Notes under the pieces: generated by a model
What the model was told of the DNA's origin: nothing
Seen by the model: the letters and a program-made list of their open reading frames with translations, nothing else
The model's database searches: none
From: Desulfuromonas sp.
Lineage (GTDB): Bacteria; Desulfobacterota; Desulfuromonadia; Desulfuromonadales; SZUA-401
Direction: 5' to 3'
NCBI GenBank assembly: GCA_002869605.1
Contig: PKUI01000006.1
Location: 1-11,709, forward strand
DNA length: 11,709 bases
Program-made: the position numbers and the translations under genes
Shown here: positions 1 to 7,650 of the stretch, piece after piece
Layout: each line of letters starts with the position of its first letter
Numbering within the stretch: position 1 is the stretch's first letter

Positions 1-1043
1 AAACGCCTCGAGAGGGCACGATCCTTGTCGAACAGGTTGCGGTACTCCTCGTAGGTGGTCGAACCGATGCAACGGATTTCTCCGTTGGCGAGCAGCGGCT
101 TGAGAATATTCGATGCATCGAGGGAGCCGCCACTGGTTGCACCGGCGCCGACGATGGTATGGATCTCGTCGATGAACAGGATTGCGCCACTGTTCTCCTG
201 TAACTCCTTAACCACCGACTTGAGACGCTCTTCGAAGTCTCCCCGGAACTTGGTGCCGGCCAGCAACGCCCCCATGTCGAGTGCATAGATGTCGCTATCA
301 GCCAGCAGCGACGGCACCTCACCGGCGTCGATACGCAGTGCCAACCCTTCGGCGATGGCAGTCTTACCGACCCCCGGTTCACCCACAAACAGCGGGTTAT
401 TCTTGCGTCGACGGCACAGCACCTGGAGAGTGCGATCAAGCTCCAGCTGACGCCCGACCAGGGGATCGAGTTTGCCGTCTTTGGCCTGTACCACCAGGTT
501 CACGGTATAGGCCTCAAGGGCCGAGCGCTTCTTGCCCTTCTTGTCATCTGCGGTCCGGGACTCGTCCGGTTCGACCGACGCAGGGTGGCCCTCCCCCTCG
601 CCCCCCGGCACCTTGGAGAGTCCGTGGGAGATGTAGTTGAGGACATCGAGGCGGGATACCCCCTGCATGCCGAGAAAGGCCGCGGCATGGGACTGCTTCT
701 CACCGAGGATGGCCGCCAGCACGTCACCGACACCCGCCTCCTTGCGCCCCGACGACTGCAGGTGCACCACCGTGCGCTGTAGCACCCGCTGCAGGCCGAC
801 GGTCTGTTCGGGGACGCTCTCTTCATCCTGCGCCTCGATGCTCTCTAAATGCTGAGCAAAGAACTCCTCAAGGCTATCGCGCAATGCCTCGAGGTCACCA
901 CCGCAGTTGGTAATGATACGCTGGCCATTATCGTCATAGAGCATCGCGAACAAGACGTGCTCGACGGTCAGGTACTCGTGATGGCGTCTCTGCGCTTCGC
1001 GCACGGCCAGGGTAAAAGTGATCTGGACTTCCTGATTAAACAT
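1..1043 (-). CDS. clpA: ATP-dependent Clp protease ATP-binding subunit ClpA (5' part, cut by window edge)
   Basis: This is the unfoldase that, with ClpP, degrades proteins in the cytoplasm and takes N-end-rule substrates from ClpS. Translating the minus strand from the ATG at 1043-1041 gives 347 uninterrupted codons to the edge. The Clp N-domain covers about residues 1-145 (start [20 protein letters not shown]; later [16 protein letters not shown] and [12 protein letters not shown], as in ClpA). A charged linker (about 146-172) follows, then the first AAA+ module with Walker A GEPGVGKT (221-228), Walker B ILFIDEIH (288-295), GSTTYEEYR (328-335) and the arginine-finger segment DRALSRR (341-347). 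The rest of D1, all of D2 and the ClpP-binding loop lie outside the window. It starts 9 bases after the clpS stop with a modest GGAACGG ribosome site, so the two are almost certainly one operon. The N-domain and the clpS neighbour separate it from ClpB and ClpC. Confidence 0.96.
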   Translation of the reverse strand, partial: MFNQEVQITFTLAVREAQRRHHEYLTVEHVLFAMLYDDNGQRIITNCGGDLEALRDSLEEFFAQHLESIEAQDEESVPEQTVGLQRVLQRTVVHLQSSGRKEAGVGDVLAAILGEKQSHAAAFLGMQGVSRLDVLNYISHGLSKVPGGEGEGHPASVEPDESRTADDKKGKKRSALEAYTVNLVVQAKDGKLDPLVGRQLELDRTLQVLCRRRKNNPLFVGEPGVGKTAIAEGLALRIDAGEVPSLLADSDIYALDMGALLAGTKFRGDFEERLKSVVKELQENSGAILFIDEIHTIVGAGATSGGSLDASNILKPLLANGEIRCIGSTTYEEYRNLFDKDRALSRR

Positions 1044-1052
1044 ACCGTTCCG

Positions 1053-1367
1053 TTAATCCTTTTCCATGCTGCAGCGCAAGGGGAACCCTGCTTCGCGGGC
1101 CCGTTCATGGACCTTGTTAATCTTGGTTTCAGCAACCTCAAAGGGGTAGGTACCACAGACCCCCAACCCCTTGTAGTGGATATTGAGCATGATCATGTTG
1201 GCCTCGGTCGCCGAGCGCCGAAATACCTGCTGCAACATCTCTACGACGAACTCCATGGTGGTATAGTCGTCGTTGTGCATAATCACCCGGTAGAGAGGGG
1301 GCAGTTTGGTCTGTTTGCGGGTCTCGGTGCTAACCCCGGTAAGCTGTTCACTATTCTCCTTCGCCAC
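1053..1367 (-). CDS. clpS: ATP-dependent Clp protease adapter ClpS
   Basis: ClpS is a small cytoplasmic adaptor that binds the N-domain of ClpA and hands over proteins with N-degron residues. I place the start at GTG 1367-1365, giving 104 residues, close to the usual length (E. coli 106). A strong AAGGAG (1381-1376) lies 8 bases upstream. The frame stays open to a TTG at 1403, but that start has no ribosome site and overlaps a TATAAT promoter element. Numbered from the GTG, LPPLYRVIMHNDDYTTMEFV spans 22-41 with the substrate-pocket residues N32, D33, D34. MLNIHYKGLGVCGTYPFEVA (60-79) carries the pocket histidine H64, and the C-terminus ends in FPLRCSMEKD. All key residues are present. It is followed 9 bases later by clpA. 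Family identity is clear from sequence; the start is inferred. Confidence 0.95.
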   Translation of the reverse strand: MAKENSEQLTGVSTETRKQTKLPPLYRVIMHNDDYTTMEFVVEMLQQVFRRSATEANMIMLNIHYKGLGVCGTYPFEVAETKINKVHERAREAGFPLRCSMEKD

Positions 1368-1402
1368 CTGCTCAACTCCTTGCCACGCCTTATCATGATG
1401 CA

Positions 1403-1434
1403 ATTATACTAACATACGTAGAGAAACCCTCCAA
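1403..1434 (-). promoter_or_regulatory. Probable sigma70 promoter of clpS-clpA
   Basis: Reading the minus strand, a perfect -10 hexamer TATAAT lies at 1408-1403. The best -35 match is TTGGAG at 1434-1429, with a long 20-base spacer, so the -35 is weak. Initiation would fall near 1396, giving a leader of about 28 bases before the GTG start of clpS. The promoter overlaps the alternative TTG start at 1403, which argues against that start. It lies in the divergent intergenic region shared with the PAS-GGDEF-EAL gene. Confidence 0.5.
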
Positions 1435-1461
1435 GGCTCTCTCCCCCTGTTCCTATTCACG

Positions 1462-1490
1462 TTGACTCGCCCCCTAAACAAAGCTAATCT
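1462..1490 (+). promoter_or_regulatory. Predicted sigma70 promoter of the PAS-GGDEF-EAL gene
   Basis: TTGACT at 1462-1467 (5 of 6 to consensus) and TAATCT at 1485-1490 are separated by exactly 17 bases. Transcription would start at about 1496-1498, at or next to the ATG at 1498, so the mRNA could be leaderless. The same TTG could be read as a longer start codon, but then the promoter would lie inside the gene. Confidence 0.5.
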
Positions 1491-1497
1491 TTTCTAC

Positions 1498-3417
1498 ATG
1501 AAACACGCCCCCCCCTTAAAACAGACGCTGCTCTCCTGCCTGGTCGGCGGCCTCCTCGGGATGGCGCTCCTCGATTTTTTTTCGGCCATGCAGAAACTCT
1601 ACCTTGGCCTCCCCCTGTTTAAGCCCCATAGCTATATTGCCCCGTCCCTGTTCGGATTCATAAGCGGCATCGTGCTCGCCCTCAAGCACCTCGGCCTACG
1701 CCGCAGCAACGCCGAATTGAGCGAGCGTGAAGAGCGCTACCGCAACCTCTACAAGAACACCCCGGTGATGCTGCATTCGATCAATCGCCGCGGGGAACTG
1801 ATCAGTGTCAGCAAAACCTGGCTCGACCGACTCGGCTACCGCGAAGAAGACGTCATCGGGCGCCCGCTGCTCGACTTTTTGAGCGAGCACTCCCGCCTCC
1901 AGGCCGAAAAACGGACTCTGCCGCGCTTCTTCCGCTACGGCAAGGTGAGCGACATCCCCTACACCCTGGTGCGCAGCAACGGCGAACGCGTCGACGTGCT
2001 GCTCTCCGCGGTCGCCGAATACAACGATCAGGGCGAGTTCCTGCAGAGCCTGGCCGTGGCGGTGGACATCACCGAGAGGAAAAAAACCGAGGCGAACGCC
2101 CGCCGGCTCGCCTACTTCGACACCCTGACCGGGCTCTGCAACCGCGTACTGTTCCAGGACCGCCTCACTCAGGCCCTGGAACATGTTCGCGCCAACAACC
2201 TCTCCCTGGCACTGCTCTACCTCGACCTTGACCGCTTCAAGGGGATCAACGACGCCCTTGGACATTCCTTCGGAGACCTGGTCCTACAGACCGTTGCCAT
2301 GCGCCTCGGCATGAACCTGAACGAAAAGGACGTTCTGGCCCGCCTCGGCGGCGACGAATTCGTATTGTTCGTCCCGGAAGCCGGCGACGACAAGGAATTG
2401 GACGAGTTGGCACGCAAACTACTCGGCCAGCTTGCCCCGGCAATCCACCTGCAAGGTCGCGAGATGTTCGTCAGCGCAAGCATCGGCATCGCCCGGTTCC
2501 CCGAACAATGCGAAAGCTACGACGAACTACTGCGCAAAGCGGAAATCGCCATGTACGCCGCCAAGGAGACCGGGCGCAACACCTTCCAACACTACGACGG
2601 CGACATGAACACCGAGGTCGAAGAGAAACACGGCATCGAAAACAGTCTGCGCCGGGCTCTCGAGCGGCACGAGCTATCGCTGGTCTACCAGCCTCAGATC
2701 AACCTGGCCAACGGCGAAATCTCCGGATTCGAAGCACTGCTGCGCTGGAAGCACCCCCAGGAGGGCCAGATCCCCCCGGGACGCTTTATCTCCGTAGCCG
2801 AGGAGACCGGGCTGATCATCCCGATCGGGGACTGGGCTCTGCGCACCGCCTGCAGCCAGGTGCGCGCCTGGTGCGACAGCGGTATCACCATCCCGCGCAT
2901 CGCCGTGAACATCAGCGGCCCGCAACTGCAACAGCCGACCTTCACCGAGAACCTCGACGCGATTATCGAAGAGACCGGCTTCGACGCCTCACTGCTGGAG
3001 ATCGAGCTGACCGAAAGCATCCTGATGGAGAATATACCGGAGACCGTGGCTACCCTGACCGACCTGCAGGTACGGGGCATCCAGGTCGCCGTCGACGACT
3101 TCGGAACCGGCTACTCATCGCTAATGTATTTGAAAGACTTTCCGATTAACCGTCTGAAGATCGCACAGGAGTTCATCTACAACCTCCCCCGAAACCGGGA
3201 CCACGCTGTGATCGTCGAAGCGATCATCGCCCTATCACACAGCCTCGGCAAAACGGTCATCGCTGAAGGCGTGGAGAACTCCGATCAGCTCGACTACCTG
3301 CGCAAGCTGCACTGCCAGGAGATTCAGGGGTTCTATTACTCCAAGCCGCTCAGCGCCTGGGACGTGCCGGGTTTCATCGAGGACCATGCCGGTAAGTTTC
3401 ATCGCACCACGCAGTAA
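1498..3417 (+). CDS. Membrane-anchored PAS-GGDEF-EAL cyclic-di-GMP enzyme
   Basis: The 639-residue protein probably senses a signal and makes and/or hydrolyses cyclic-di-GMP at the inner membrane. From the ATG at 1498, two hydrophobic segments (about 10-29 and 47-63) precede a PAS domain (about 80-195) ending in the usual DITERKK linker. The GGDEF domain follows (about 205-365) with an intact GGDEF at 284-288 (ARLGGDEF) and YLDLDRFKGIND upstream. The RxxD inhibitory site is degenerate (NEKD). The EAL domain (about 380-625) keeps EALLRW (E412), N471 in AVNIS, E503 in ELTES, D533-D534 in DDFGTGYSSL, K554, E590 in AEGVE and Q610 in QGFYYS. The usual KID is KIA here. By family knowledge these are the catalytic residues, so both activities look possible. 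The frame can extend to a TTG at 1462, but that overlaps a good -35 box. No Shine-Dalgarno is obvious. The signal sensed is unknown. Confidence 0.93.
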   Translation: MKHAPPLKQTLLSCLVGGLLGMALLDFFSAMQKLYLGLPLFKPHSYIAPSLFGFISGIVLALKHLGLRRSNAELSEREERYRNLYKNTPVMLHSINRRGELISVSKTWLDRLGYREEDVIGRPLLDFLSEHSRLQAEKRTLPRFFRYGKVSDIPYTLVRSNGERVDVLLSAVAEYNDQGEFLQSLAVAVDITERKKTEANARRLAYFDTLTGLCNRVLFQDRLTQALEHVRANNLSLALLYLDLDRFKGINDALGHSFGDLVLQTVAMRLGMNLNEKDVLARLGGDEFVLFVPEAGDDKELDELARKLLGQLAPAIHLQGREMFVSASIGIARFPEQCESYDELLRKAEIAMYAAKETGRNTFQHYDGDMNTEVEEKHGIENSLRRALERHELSLVYQPQINLANGEISGFEALLRWKHPQEGQIPPGRFISVAEETGLIIPIGDWALRTACSQVRAWCDSGITIPRIAVNISGPQLQQPTFTENLDAIIEETGFDASLLEIELTESILMENIPETVATLTDLQVRGIQVAVDDFGTGYSSLMYLKDFPINRLKIAQEFIYNLPRNRDHAVIVEAIIALSHSLGKTVIAEGVENSDQLDYLRKLHCQEIQGFYYSKPLSAWDVPGFIEDHAGKFHRTTQ

Positions 3418-3440
3418 AACATGTTACGATCAACCCTTGT

Positions 3441-3460
3441 AGGCCACTCGGCCTTTGTTA
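3441..3460 (+). terminator. Weak terminator-like hairpin after the PAS-GGDEF-EAL gene
   Basis: AGGCC (3441-3445), loop ACTC and GGCCT (3450-3454) form a 5-bp hairpin followed by TTGTTA. It lies in the 71-base gap between two plus-strand genes. The stem is short and the T-run is broken, so termination would be partial at best. Confidence 0.3.
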
Positions 3461-3488
3461 TGAGCTATGACTTTTAAGAGGAGTGCCC

Positions 3489-4232
3489 GTGGACCAGATT
3501 AGCCTCCAGAAGCGTCTGCCCCCCTGCCAGGTCAGTCGCAAGATGATCAGTCAACTGGAAAACTTTCTCAACGTGCAGGTCCCCAAGCTGTTCCAGAAGG
3601 AACTAGCCAGCATGAGCGGCATCTTTCAAGGACAGAATGCAAGCAGCCTGCGCAAGTACGCGCTCTATGTTCAACAGGGGAGTCAGACCGAAGAACTGAA
3701 AAAACTCGAGGACCTCAAGGGCTCGGTGTTCTCCAACAAGGTGCGCCACATTTCGCTGCGTTTAAGACTCGGCATCCCCGAGATCATAAACATTTCAATC
3801 TCCTTTACACGCGACCAGTTCGGCGAACTCGACCTGACCGTCACCGACCCCAAAGCCAAGGCCAAAGCACAGAAGATTTATGACGCCCTGCGCCAGATCC
3901 TCTCGGCCTACGCCAAGAAGCGCGCCGTCGTCCACAACCGCGCCTTCCAGATCCTCGTGACCCTACTGGTCCCGGTCGGCCTGATCGGACTCGGTGTCTG
4001 GTGGCAGAGCGACCTGTTCTTCCTGTTCCTGTCCCTCGGCTGGCTGGTACTGCTGTCGGTTTTTCTTAACTACAGCCTCGCCCAAACCTTTCCGTATATC
4101 ACCTTCCAGACCGACAAGCGCTTTCATCTACGCAGCCTGCTCTACGGACTGTCGCTGCTGCTGGTCATCGCGGTCACTGCGGGATACGTCTATCTACTGG
4201 TGATGCGCATGCACGAACTGGCGACCCTATGA
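3489..4232 (+). CDS. Membrane protein of unknown function with three C-terminal transmembrane helices
   Basis: I do not recognise the family of this 247-residue protein. The first 150 residues look soluble. They include a helical start, a segment with beta-strand character (residues about 87-118, containing ISISFTRDQFGELDLTV) and a lysine-rich helix, DPKAKAKAQKIYDALRQILS (120-139). Three hydrophobic helices follow at about 153-172, 175-196 and 216-238, leaving a short basic/acidic tail. There is no signal peptide, so the soluble part is probably cytoplasmic. I chose GTG 3489 because AAGAGGAG ends at 3483, five bases upstream; the in-frame GTG at 3483 lies inside that ribosome site. The stop overlaps the rmuC start as ATGA (4229-4232), which implies translational coupling and perhaps a shared process. 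No catalytic motif is visible. Confidence 0.85.
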   Translation: MDQISLQKRLPPCQVSRKMISQLENFLNVQVPKLFQKELASMSGIFQGQNASSLRKYALYVQQGSQTEELKKLEDLKGSVFSNKVRHISLRLRLGIPEIINISISFTRDQFGELDLTVTDPKAKAKAQKIYDALRQILSAYAKKRAVVHNRAFQILVTLLVPVGLIGLGVWWQSDLFFLFLSLGWLVLLSVFLNYSLAQTFPYITFQTDKRFHLRSLLYGLSLLLVIAVTAGYVYLLVMRMHELATL

Positions 4233-5602
4233 CCTCAACTGCGGTTTTACTTGTCAGTGCGTCGGGAGCGGCGCTGGTTGCGGCGACCGTTACCTGGCTG
4301 TTTCTACGCGGGCAGGGACTACGCAATGCCGAACGCCTGGCCGCACGCGAAGAGAGCCTGCGCCTCGAGCTGCAGCGCGCCGAACAACGCGAGCAGCAGC
4401 TGGCCACCCTGCAGCAACACAACAGCGAGCTACGAGCCGAGGTCGGGCGCCTGGAAACCCACCTGCAGAGCGAACAGCGTAACAGCGAAGAGAAGCTGGC
4501 CCTGCTCAACGAGGCCCGCAGCCAACTCAGCGACACCTTCAAGGCGCTCTCCGCGGAGACCCTCAAGAGCAACAACCAGCAGTTCCTCGACCTCGCCCAG
4601 TCGACTCTGGCCAAATTCCAGCAGGGTGCGCGCAGTGACCTCGAGCAACGCCAGAAGTCTATCGACCAGCTGGTCAAGCCACTGCATGAATCGCTGACCA
4701 AGGTCGACACCCGCATCCACCAGCTCGAGCAGTCGCGCCAACACGCCTACGGACGCCTCGACGAGCAGCTCAAGCACCTGATGGAGACCCAACGCAGCCT
4801 CAAACAGGAGACCGACAACCTGGTCAAGGCGCTGCGCGCGCCGAGCACCCGCGGTCAATGGGGTGAGATCCAGCTGCGCCGGGTGGTGGAAATGGCCGGC
4901 ATGGTCAACTACTGCGACTTCGTCGAGCAGGAGACCACCCAGACCGAAGGGGGCGGCCTGCGCCCCGACCTGATCATCAAGCTCCCCAACCAGAAGAACA
5001 TCATCGTCGACGCCAAGGTTTCGCTGGCCGCCTACCTCGAGGCGGTGGAAGCCAGCGACACCGATATCAGGAACCAGCAACTGGTCAACCACGCCCGCCA
5101 GGTCAAGACCCACCTACAGCAGCTCTCATCCAAGAACTACTGGGCGCATTTCAAACCGACCCCCGAGTTCGTGGTGATGTTCCTGCCGAGCGACGCGATC
5201 TACAACGCTGCACTGGAGAAGGACCCGGGGTTGATCGAGTTCGGCACCCAGAACAAGGTGCTGATCGCCACCCCGACCACGCTGATCGCCCTGCTGCGTG
5301 CAGTCCACTTCGGCTGGCGCCAGGAGCAACTGGCTGAAAACGCCGAAAAGATCAGCGAGCTGGGACGCGAAATGTACGACCGCGTGGCGACCTTCTCGAG
5401 CTACTTCGTAGATCTCGGCAAGGGACTCAACCGCTCGGTGGAAAAATACAACCAGGCGGTCGGCTCCCTCGACACCCGGGTGCTGGTCACCGCGCGCAAG
5501 TTCAAGGAACTAGGTGCCTACAGCAACAAGGAACTCGAAACCCCGGCCCCGATCGAGAAAACCTCCCGCAGCCTCAACCTGCCGGAGAGCGACTCTCAAT
5601 AG
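4229..5602 (+). CDS. rmuC: DNA recombination protein RmuC homologue
   Basis: The 457-residue protein has the standard RmuC layout. An N-terminal transmembrane anchor (about 5-26) is followed by a long Glu/Gln/Arg-rich coiled coil (about 30-200). The RmuC domain (about 200-430) is predicted in the literature to have a restriction-endonuclease-like fold. Family signatures are STRGQWGEIQL (206-216), GLRPDLIIKLPN (243-254) and IIVDAKVSL (258-266); the D261/K263 pair matches the expected nuclease D-x-K. FLPSDAIYNAAL and ATPTTLIALLRAVHFGWRQE further support the assignment. In E. coli RmuC limits recombination at inverted repeats; the biochemical activity is not settled. The start overlaps the stop of the upstream membrane-protein gene by four bases, so the pair is co-translated. 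The C-terminus is polar and low in complexity. Confidence 0.95.
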   Translation: MTSTAVLLVSASGAALVAATVTWLFLRGQGLRNAERLAAREESLRLELQRAEQREQQLATLQQHNSELRAEVGRLETHLQSEQRNSEEKLALLNEARSQLSDTFKALSAETLKSNNQQFLDLAQSTLAKFQQGARSDLEQRQKSIDQLVKPLHESLTKVDTRIHQLEQSRQHAYGRLDEQLKHLMETQRSLKQETDNLVKALRAPSTRGQWGEIQLRRVVEMAGMVNYCDFVEQETTQTEGGGLRPDLIIKLPNQKNIIVDAKVSLAAYLEAVEASDTDIRNQQLVNHARQVKTHLQQLSSKNYWAHFKPTPEFVVMFLPSDAIYNAALEKDPGLIEFGTQNKVLIATPTTLIALLRAVHFGWRQEQLAENAEKISELGREMYDRVATFSSYFVDLGKGLNRSVEKYNQAVGSLDTRVLVTARKFKELGAYSNKELETPAPIEKTSRSLNLPESDSQ

Positions 5603-5610
5603 TGGCCCCC

Positions 5611-5639
5611 TTGCCAAGTCGCTCGAGCATGCTTAGATT
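5611..5639 (+). promoter_or_regulatory. Possible promoter of the lemA-TPM operon
   Basis: TTGCCA at 5611-5616 (5 of 6) and TAGATT at 5634-5639 (4 of 6) have 17-base spacing, about 43 bases before lemA. No terminator is visible after rmuC, so read-through from rmuC is also possible. This is a consensus match only. Confidence 0.35.
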
Positions 5640-5681
5640 GACGCCTGAAACACCCAACTCAACCCATGCAAAGGACGAATC

Positions 5682-6257
5682 ATGAAACGACTGCTCGCTC
5701 TGCTTATCCCGCTCCTCCTGCTGCTCCCCGGCTGCGGCTACAACCAGATCCAAAAAAACGAGGAGGCGGTGTTCGCCGCCTGGGGCAACGTCGAGGCGAC
5801 CTACCAGCGCCGTGCCGACTTGATCCCCAACCTGGTCGAGACGGTCAAGGCCTATGCGGCGCACGAAAAAGAGACCTTCACCGCGGTCACCAACGCGCGT
5901 GCCAAGGTCGGCCAGATGCAGATCAAGGCCGACAAGCTGAACCCGGAAACCCTGCAGAAATTTAAGGCCGCCCAGGGCGAACTCTCCTCGGCGCTGTCGC
6001 GCCTGCTGGTGGTAGCCGAGCGCTACCCCGACCTCAAGGCGAACCAGAACTTTCGCGACCTGCAGCATCAGCTCGAGGGAACCGAGAACCGCATCAATGT
6101 AGCGCGCCAGCGCTACAACGACACGGTACGGGTGTTCAACACCTCGATCCGTACCTTCCCCAACAACCTGACCAACAAGTTCCTGTTGCAGCTTGAGCGC
6201 AAGGAAGCCTTCAAAGCTGACGAAGGGGCCGCCCAGGCGCCTCAGGTGAAGTTCTAG
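5682..6257 (+). CDS. lemA: LemA family protein, predicted lipoprotein
   Basis: This 191-residue protein belongs to the LemA family, an all-helical envelope family of unsettled function often encoded beside TPM-domain proteins. The N-terminus is a hydrophobic signal ([19 protein letters not shown]) with a lipobox-like LPGC, so C18 is the probable lipid-modified residue. LemA more often has only a membrane anchor. Family marks are the start of the mature part ([20 protein letters not shown]), [17 protein letters not shown] (43-59), [20 protein letters not shown] and [10 protein letters not shown] near the C-terminal end, then FPNNL. ATG 5682 has AAGGA (5671-5675) six bases upstream. Four bases separate its stop from the next gene, so the three genes from 5682 to 7611 form one operon. 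The length is typical. Confidence 0.94.
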   Translation: MKRLLALLIPLLLLLPGCGYNQIQKNEEAVFAAWGNVEATYQRRADLIPNLVETVKAYAAHEKETFTAVTNARAKVGQMQIKADKLNPETLQKFKAAQGELSSALSRLLVVAERYPDLKANQNFRDLQHQLEGTENRINVARQRYNDTVRVFNTSIRTFPNNLTNKFLLQLERKEAFKADEGAAQAPQVKF

Positions 6258-6261
6258 ACGG

Positions 6262-6972
6262 ATGCGCCACCTCGCCCCCCTACTCCTGTTGCTGCTCTTG
6301 CTGCCATCTATGGCGACGGCCCTCGACGTGCCGCCACTGCGCAGCCGCGTCACCGACCTGGCCGGGATGATCTCGGCTCAGACCGAGCTGCGCCTGGAAC
6401 AGGCACTTACGGAATTCGAACGGAGCGATTCGACCCAGATCGCCATCCTCACCGTGGAGAGCCTCGAAGGGGAAAACCTCGAGGACTACGCCCTGCAAGT
6501 CGTCACGACCTGGGGCCTCGGCCAGGCCGAGCACGACAACGGGGCGCTGCTACTGGTGGCCAAGCAGGAACGTAAGATCCGCATCGAGGTCGGCTACGGG
6601 CTCGAAGGGAAGCTCACCGACCTGCTCTCCGGGCGCATTGTCGACAACGAAATCTCACCGCGCTTCAGGCAAGGAGATCTGGACGGCGGCTTCCTGGCCG
6701 GCACTGCGGCGATGATCGAAGCGGTCCGTGGCGAATACCAGGGAACCGGAACAGTCACGAAAAAGAAACGTCGCTCCTCTTGGGGCTGGATCGCCTTGAT
6801 CCTGTTCCTCGGCCCGGGTCTGAGCCTGCTCGGCGGAGGGCGCCGCTCCAGTCACCGACGCGGCGGATTCTGGATCAGCGGCGGTGGTTTCGGTGGCGGA
6901 TTTGGTGGCGGTGGCGGTTTCAGCGGCGGCGGAGGTGGCTTCGGTGGCGGTGGCGCCTCGGGCGGCTGGTAA
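6262..6972 (+). CDS. Secreted TPM-domain protein with Gly-rich C-terminus (YgcG-like)
   Basis: This is a 236-residue exported protein with a TPM domain, the module shared with plant TLP18.3 (acid phosphatase activity reported there; role in bacteria unclear). A signal peptide (1-20, ending SMATA) precedes the TPM domain (about 23-160), with RVTDLAGMIS (29-38), DNGALLLVA (92-100), RIEVGYGLEGKLTD (107-120) and FRQGDLDGGFLAGT (135-148). A basic stretch KKKRR and one transmembrane helix (about 174-191) follow. The tail, from about 191, is made of Gly runs broken by Phe and Ser and ends in SGGW. The TPM part is predicted to face the periplasm, with the Gly tail on the other side of the membrane. 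The start lies 4 bases after lemA with only a weak ribosome site, which suggests coupling. Confidence 0.92.
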   Translation: MRHLAPLLLLLLLLPSMATALDVPPLRSRVTDLAGMISAQTELRLEQALTEFERSDSTQIAILTVESLEGENLEDYALQVVTTWGLGQAEHDNGALLLVAKQERKIRIEVGYGLEGKLTDLLSGRIVDNEISPRFRQGDLDGGFLAGTAAMIEAVRGEYQGTGTVTKKKRRSSWGWIALILFLGPGLSLLGGGRRSSHRRGGFWISGGGFGGGFGGGGGFSGGGGGFGGGGASGGW

Positions 6973-6981
6973 GGAGTGACT

Positions 6982-7611
6982 ATGAAACGAGCACAAGACT
7001 ACTTTTCTACTGCAGAGCAGGAGCGTATCCGCGCCGCAGTAGCGGCTGCCGAACAGCGTACCGCCGGTGAAATCGTGCCACAGGTCGTCGAGGCATCTTT
7101 CGACTACCCGCGCGCCGAGACCTTCGGCGCCGGCTTCTTTGCCCTCGGCCTGGCAACCCTGCTCAGCTGGGGTTTCGGAGATTCCTCGGTGTGGGTCTTT
7201 CTGCCGCTGTTTCTTCTCGGTTACCAGCCCTGCAAGTGGCTGATCCGCTCACTCCCTGGCCTGCATCGACGACTGATCCGTCCCGACGAAATGGCCGCCG
7301 AGGTCGAAGAGAAGGCAATGCTCTCCTTCTTCGAACTCGGCGTGCACCGTACCCGCGAACGGACCGGCATCCTGATCCTGATCTCGCTTTTCGAGCGCCG
7401 CGTGCAACTGCTCGCCGACGAGGGGATCAACGCCAAGGTGTCCCATGAAACCTGGGAAGAGGTAGTTAAGACGATTACGGCCGGCCTGCACAACAGCAAC
7501 GCCTGCGACGCTCTCTGTACCGCGATTGAACGCTGCGCAGAGATCCTTGAAGAACACTTCCCGCGCCGCAGTGACGACCGCAACGAGCTCCCCGACCTGG
7601 TGATCGAATAA
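6982..7611 (+). CDS. TPM-domain membrane protein (second TPM gene)
   Basis: This is a 209-residue protein of the other TPM type found next to LemA. It has no signal peptide. The N-terminal helix AEQERIRAAVAAAEQRTAGE leads into GEIVPQVVEASFDYPRAE, where TPM begins. Two hydrophobic segments (about 46-65 and 69-88) interrupt the domain, and FFELGVHRTRERTGILILIS (116-135), FERRVQLLADEGINAKV and a helical end follow. Such proteins are annotated as TPM_phosphatase domain proteins; enzyme activity is unproven. I chose ATG 6982 because AAGGAG (6971-6976), which overlaps the stop of the gene before, is five bases upstream. The in-frame GTG at 6976 is part of that ribosome site. It is the last gene of the operon; no hairpin with a T-run was seen after its stop. 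Confidence 0.9.
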   Translation: MKRAQDYFSTAEQERIRAAVAAAEQRTAGEIVPQVVEASFDYPRAETFGAGFFALGLATLLSWGFGDSSVWVFLPLFLLGYQPCKWLIRSLPGLHRRLIRPDEMAAEVEEKAMLSFFELGVHRTRERTGILILISLFERRVQLLADEGINAKVSHETWEEVVKTITAGLHNSNACDALCTAIERCAEILEEHFPRRSDDRNELPDLVIE

Positions 7612-7650
7612 TCGTCAGGTTATCGGCCATGGCAACGTCACTCTCCCTAG

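Noticed and set aside
849..1412. 187-codon open frame on the plus strand across clpS and the start of clpA
   Set aside because: It is antisense to two clearly conserved genes and its translation resembles no family; it is a mirror effect of GC-rich codons.
1696..2265. 189-codon minus-strand open frame within the PAS-GGDEF-EAL gene
   Set aside because: It is antisense to the PAS and GGDEF domains, with no ribosome site or family signal.
3483..3488. Upstream GTG start for the unknown membrane protein
   Set aside because: The GTG at 3483 overlaps the AAGAGGAG ribosome site that serves GTG 3489.
5574..6353. 259-codon minus-strand open frame over lemA
   Set aside because: LemA on the plus strand has unmistakable family motifs and a ribosome site. 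The antisense frame spans the ends of two genes and lacks recognisable content.
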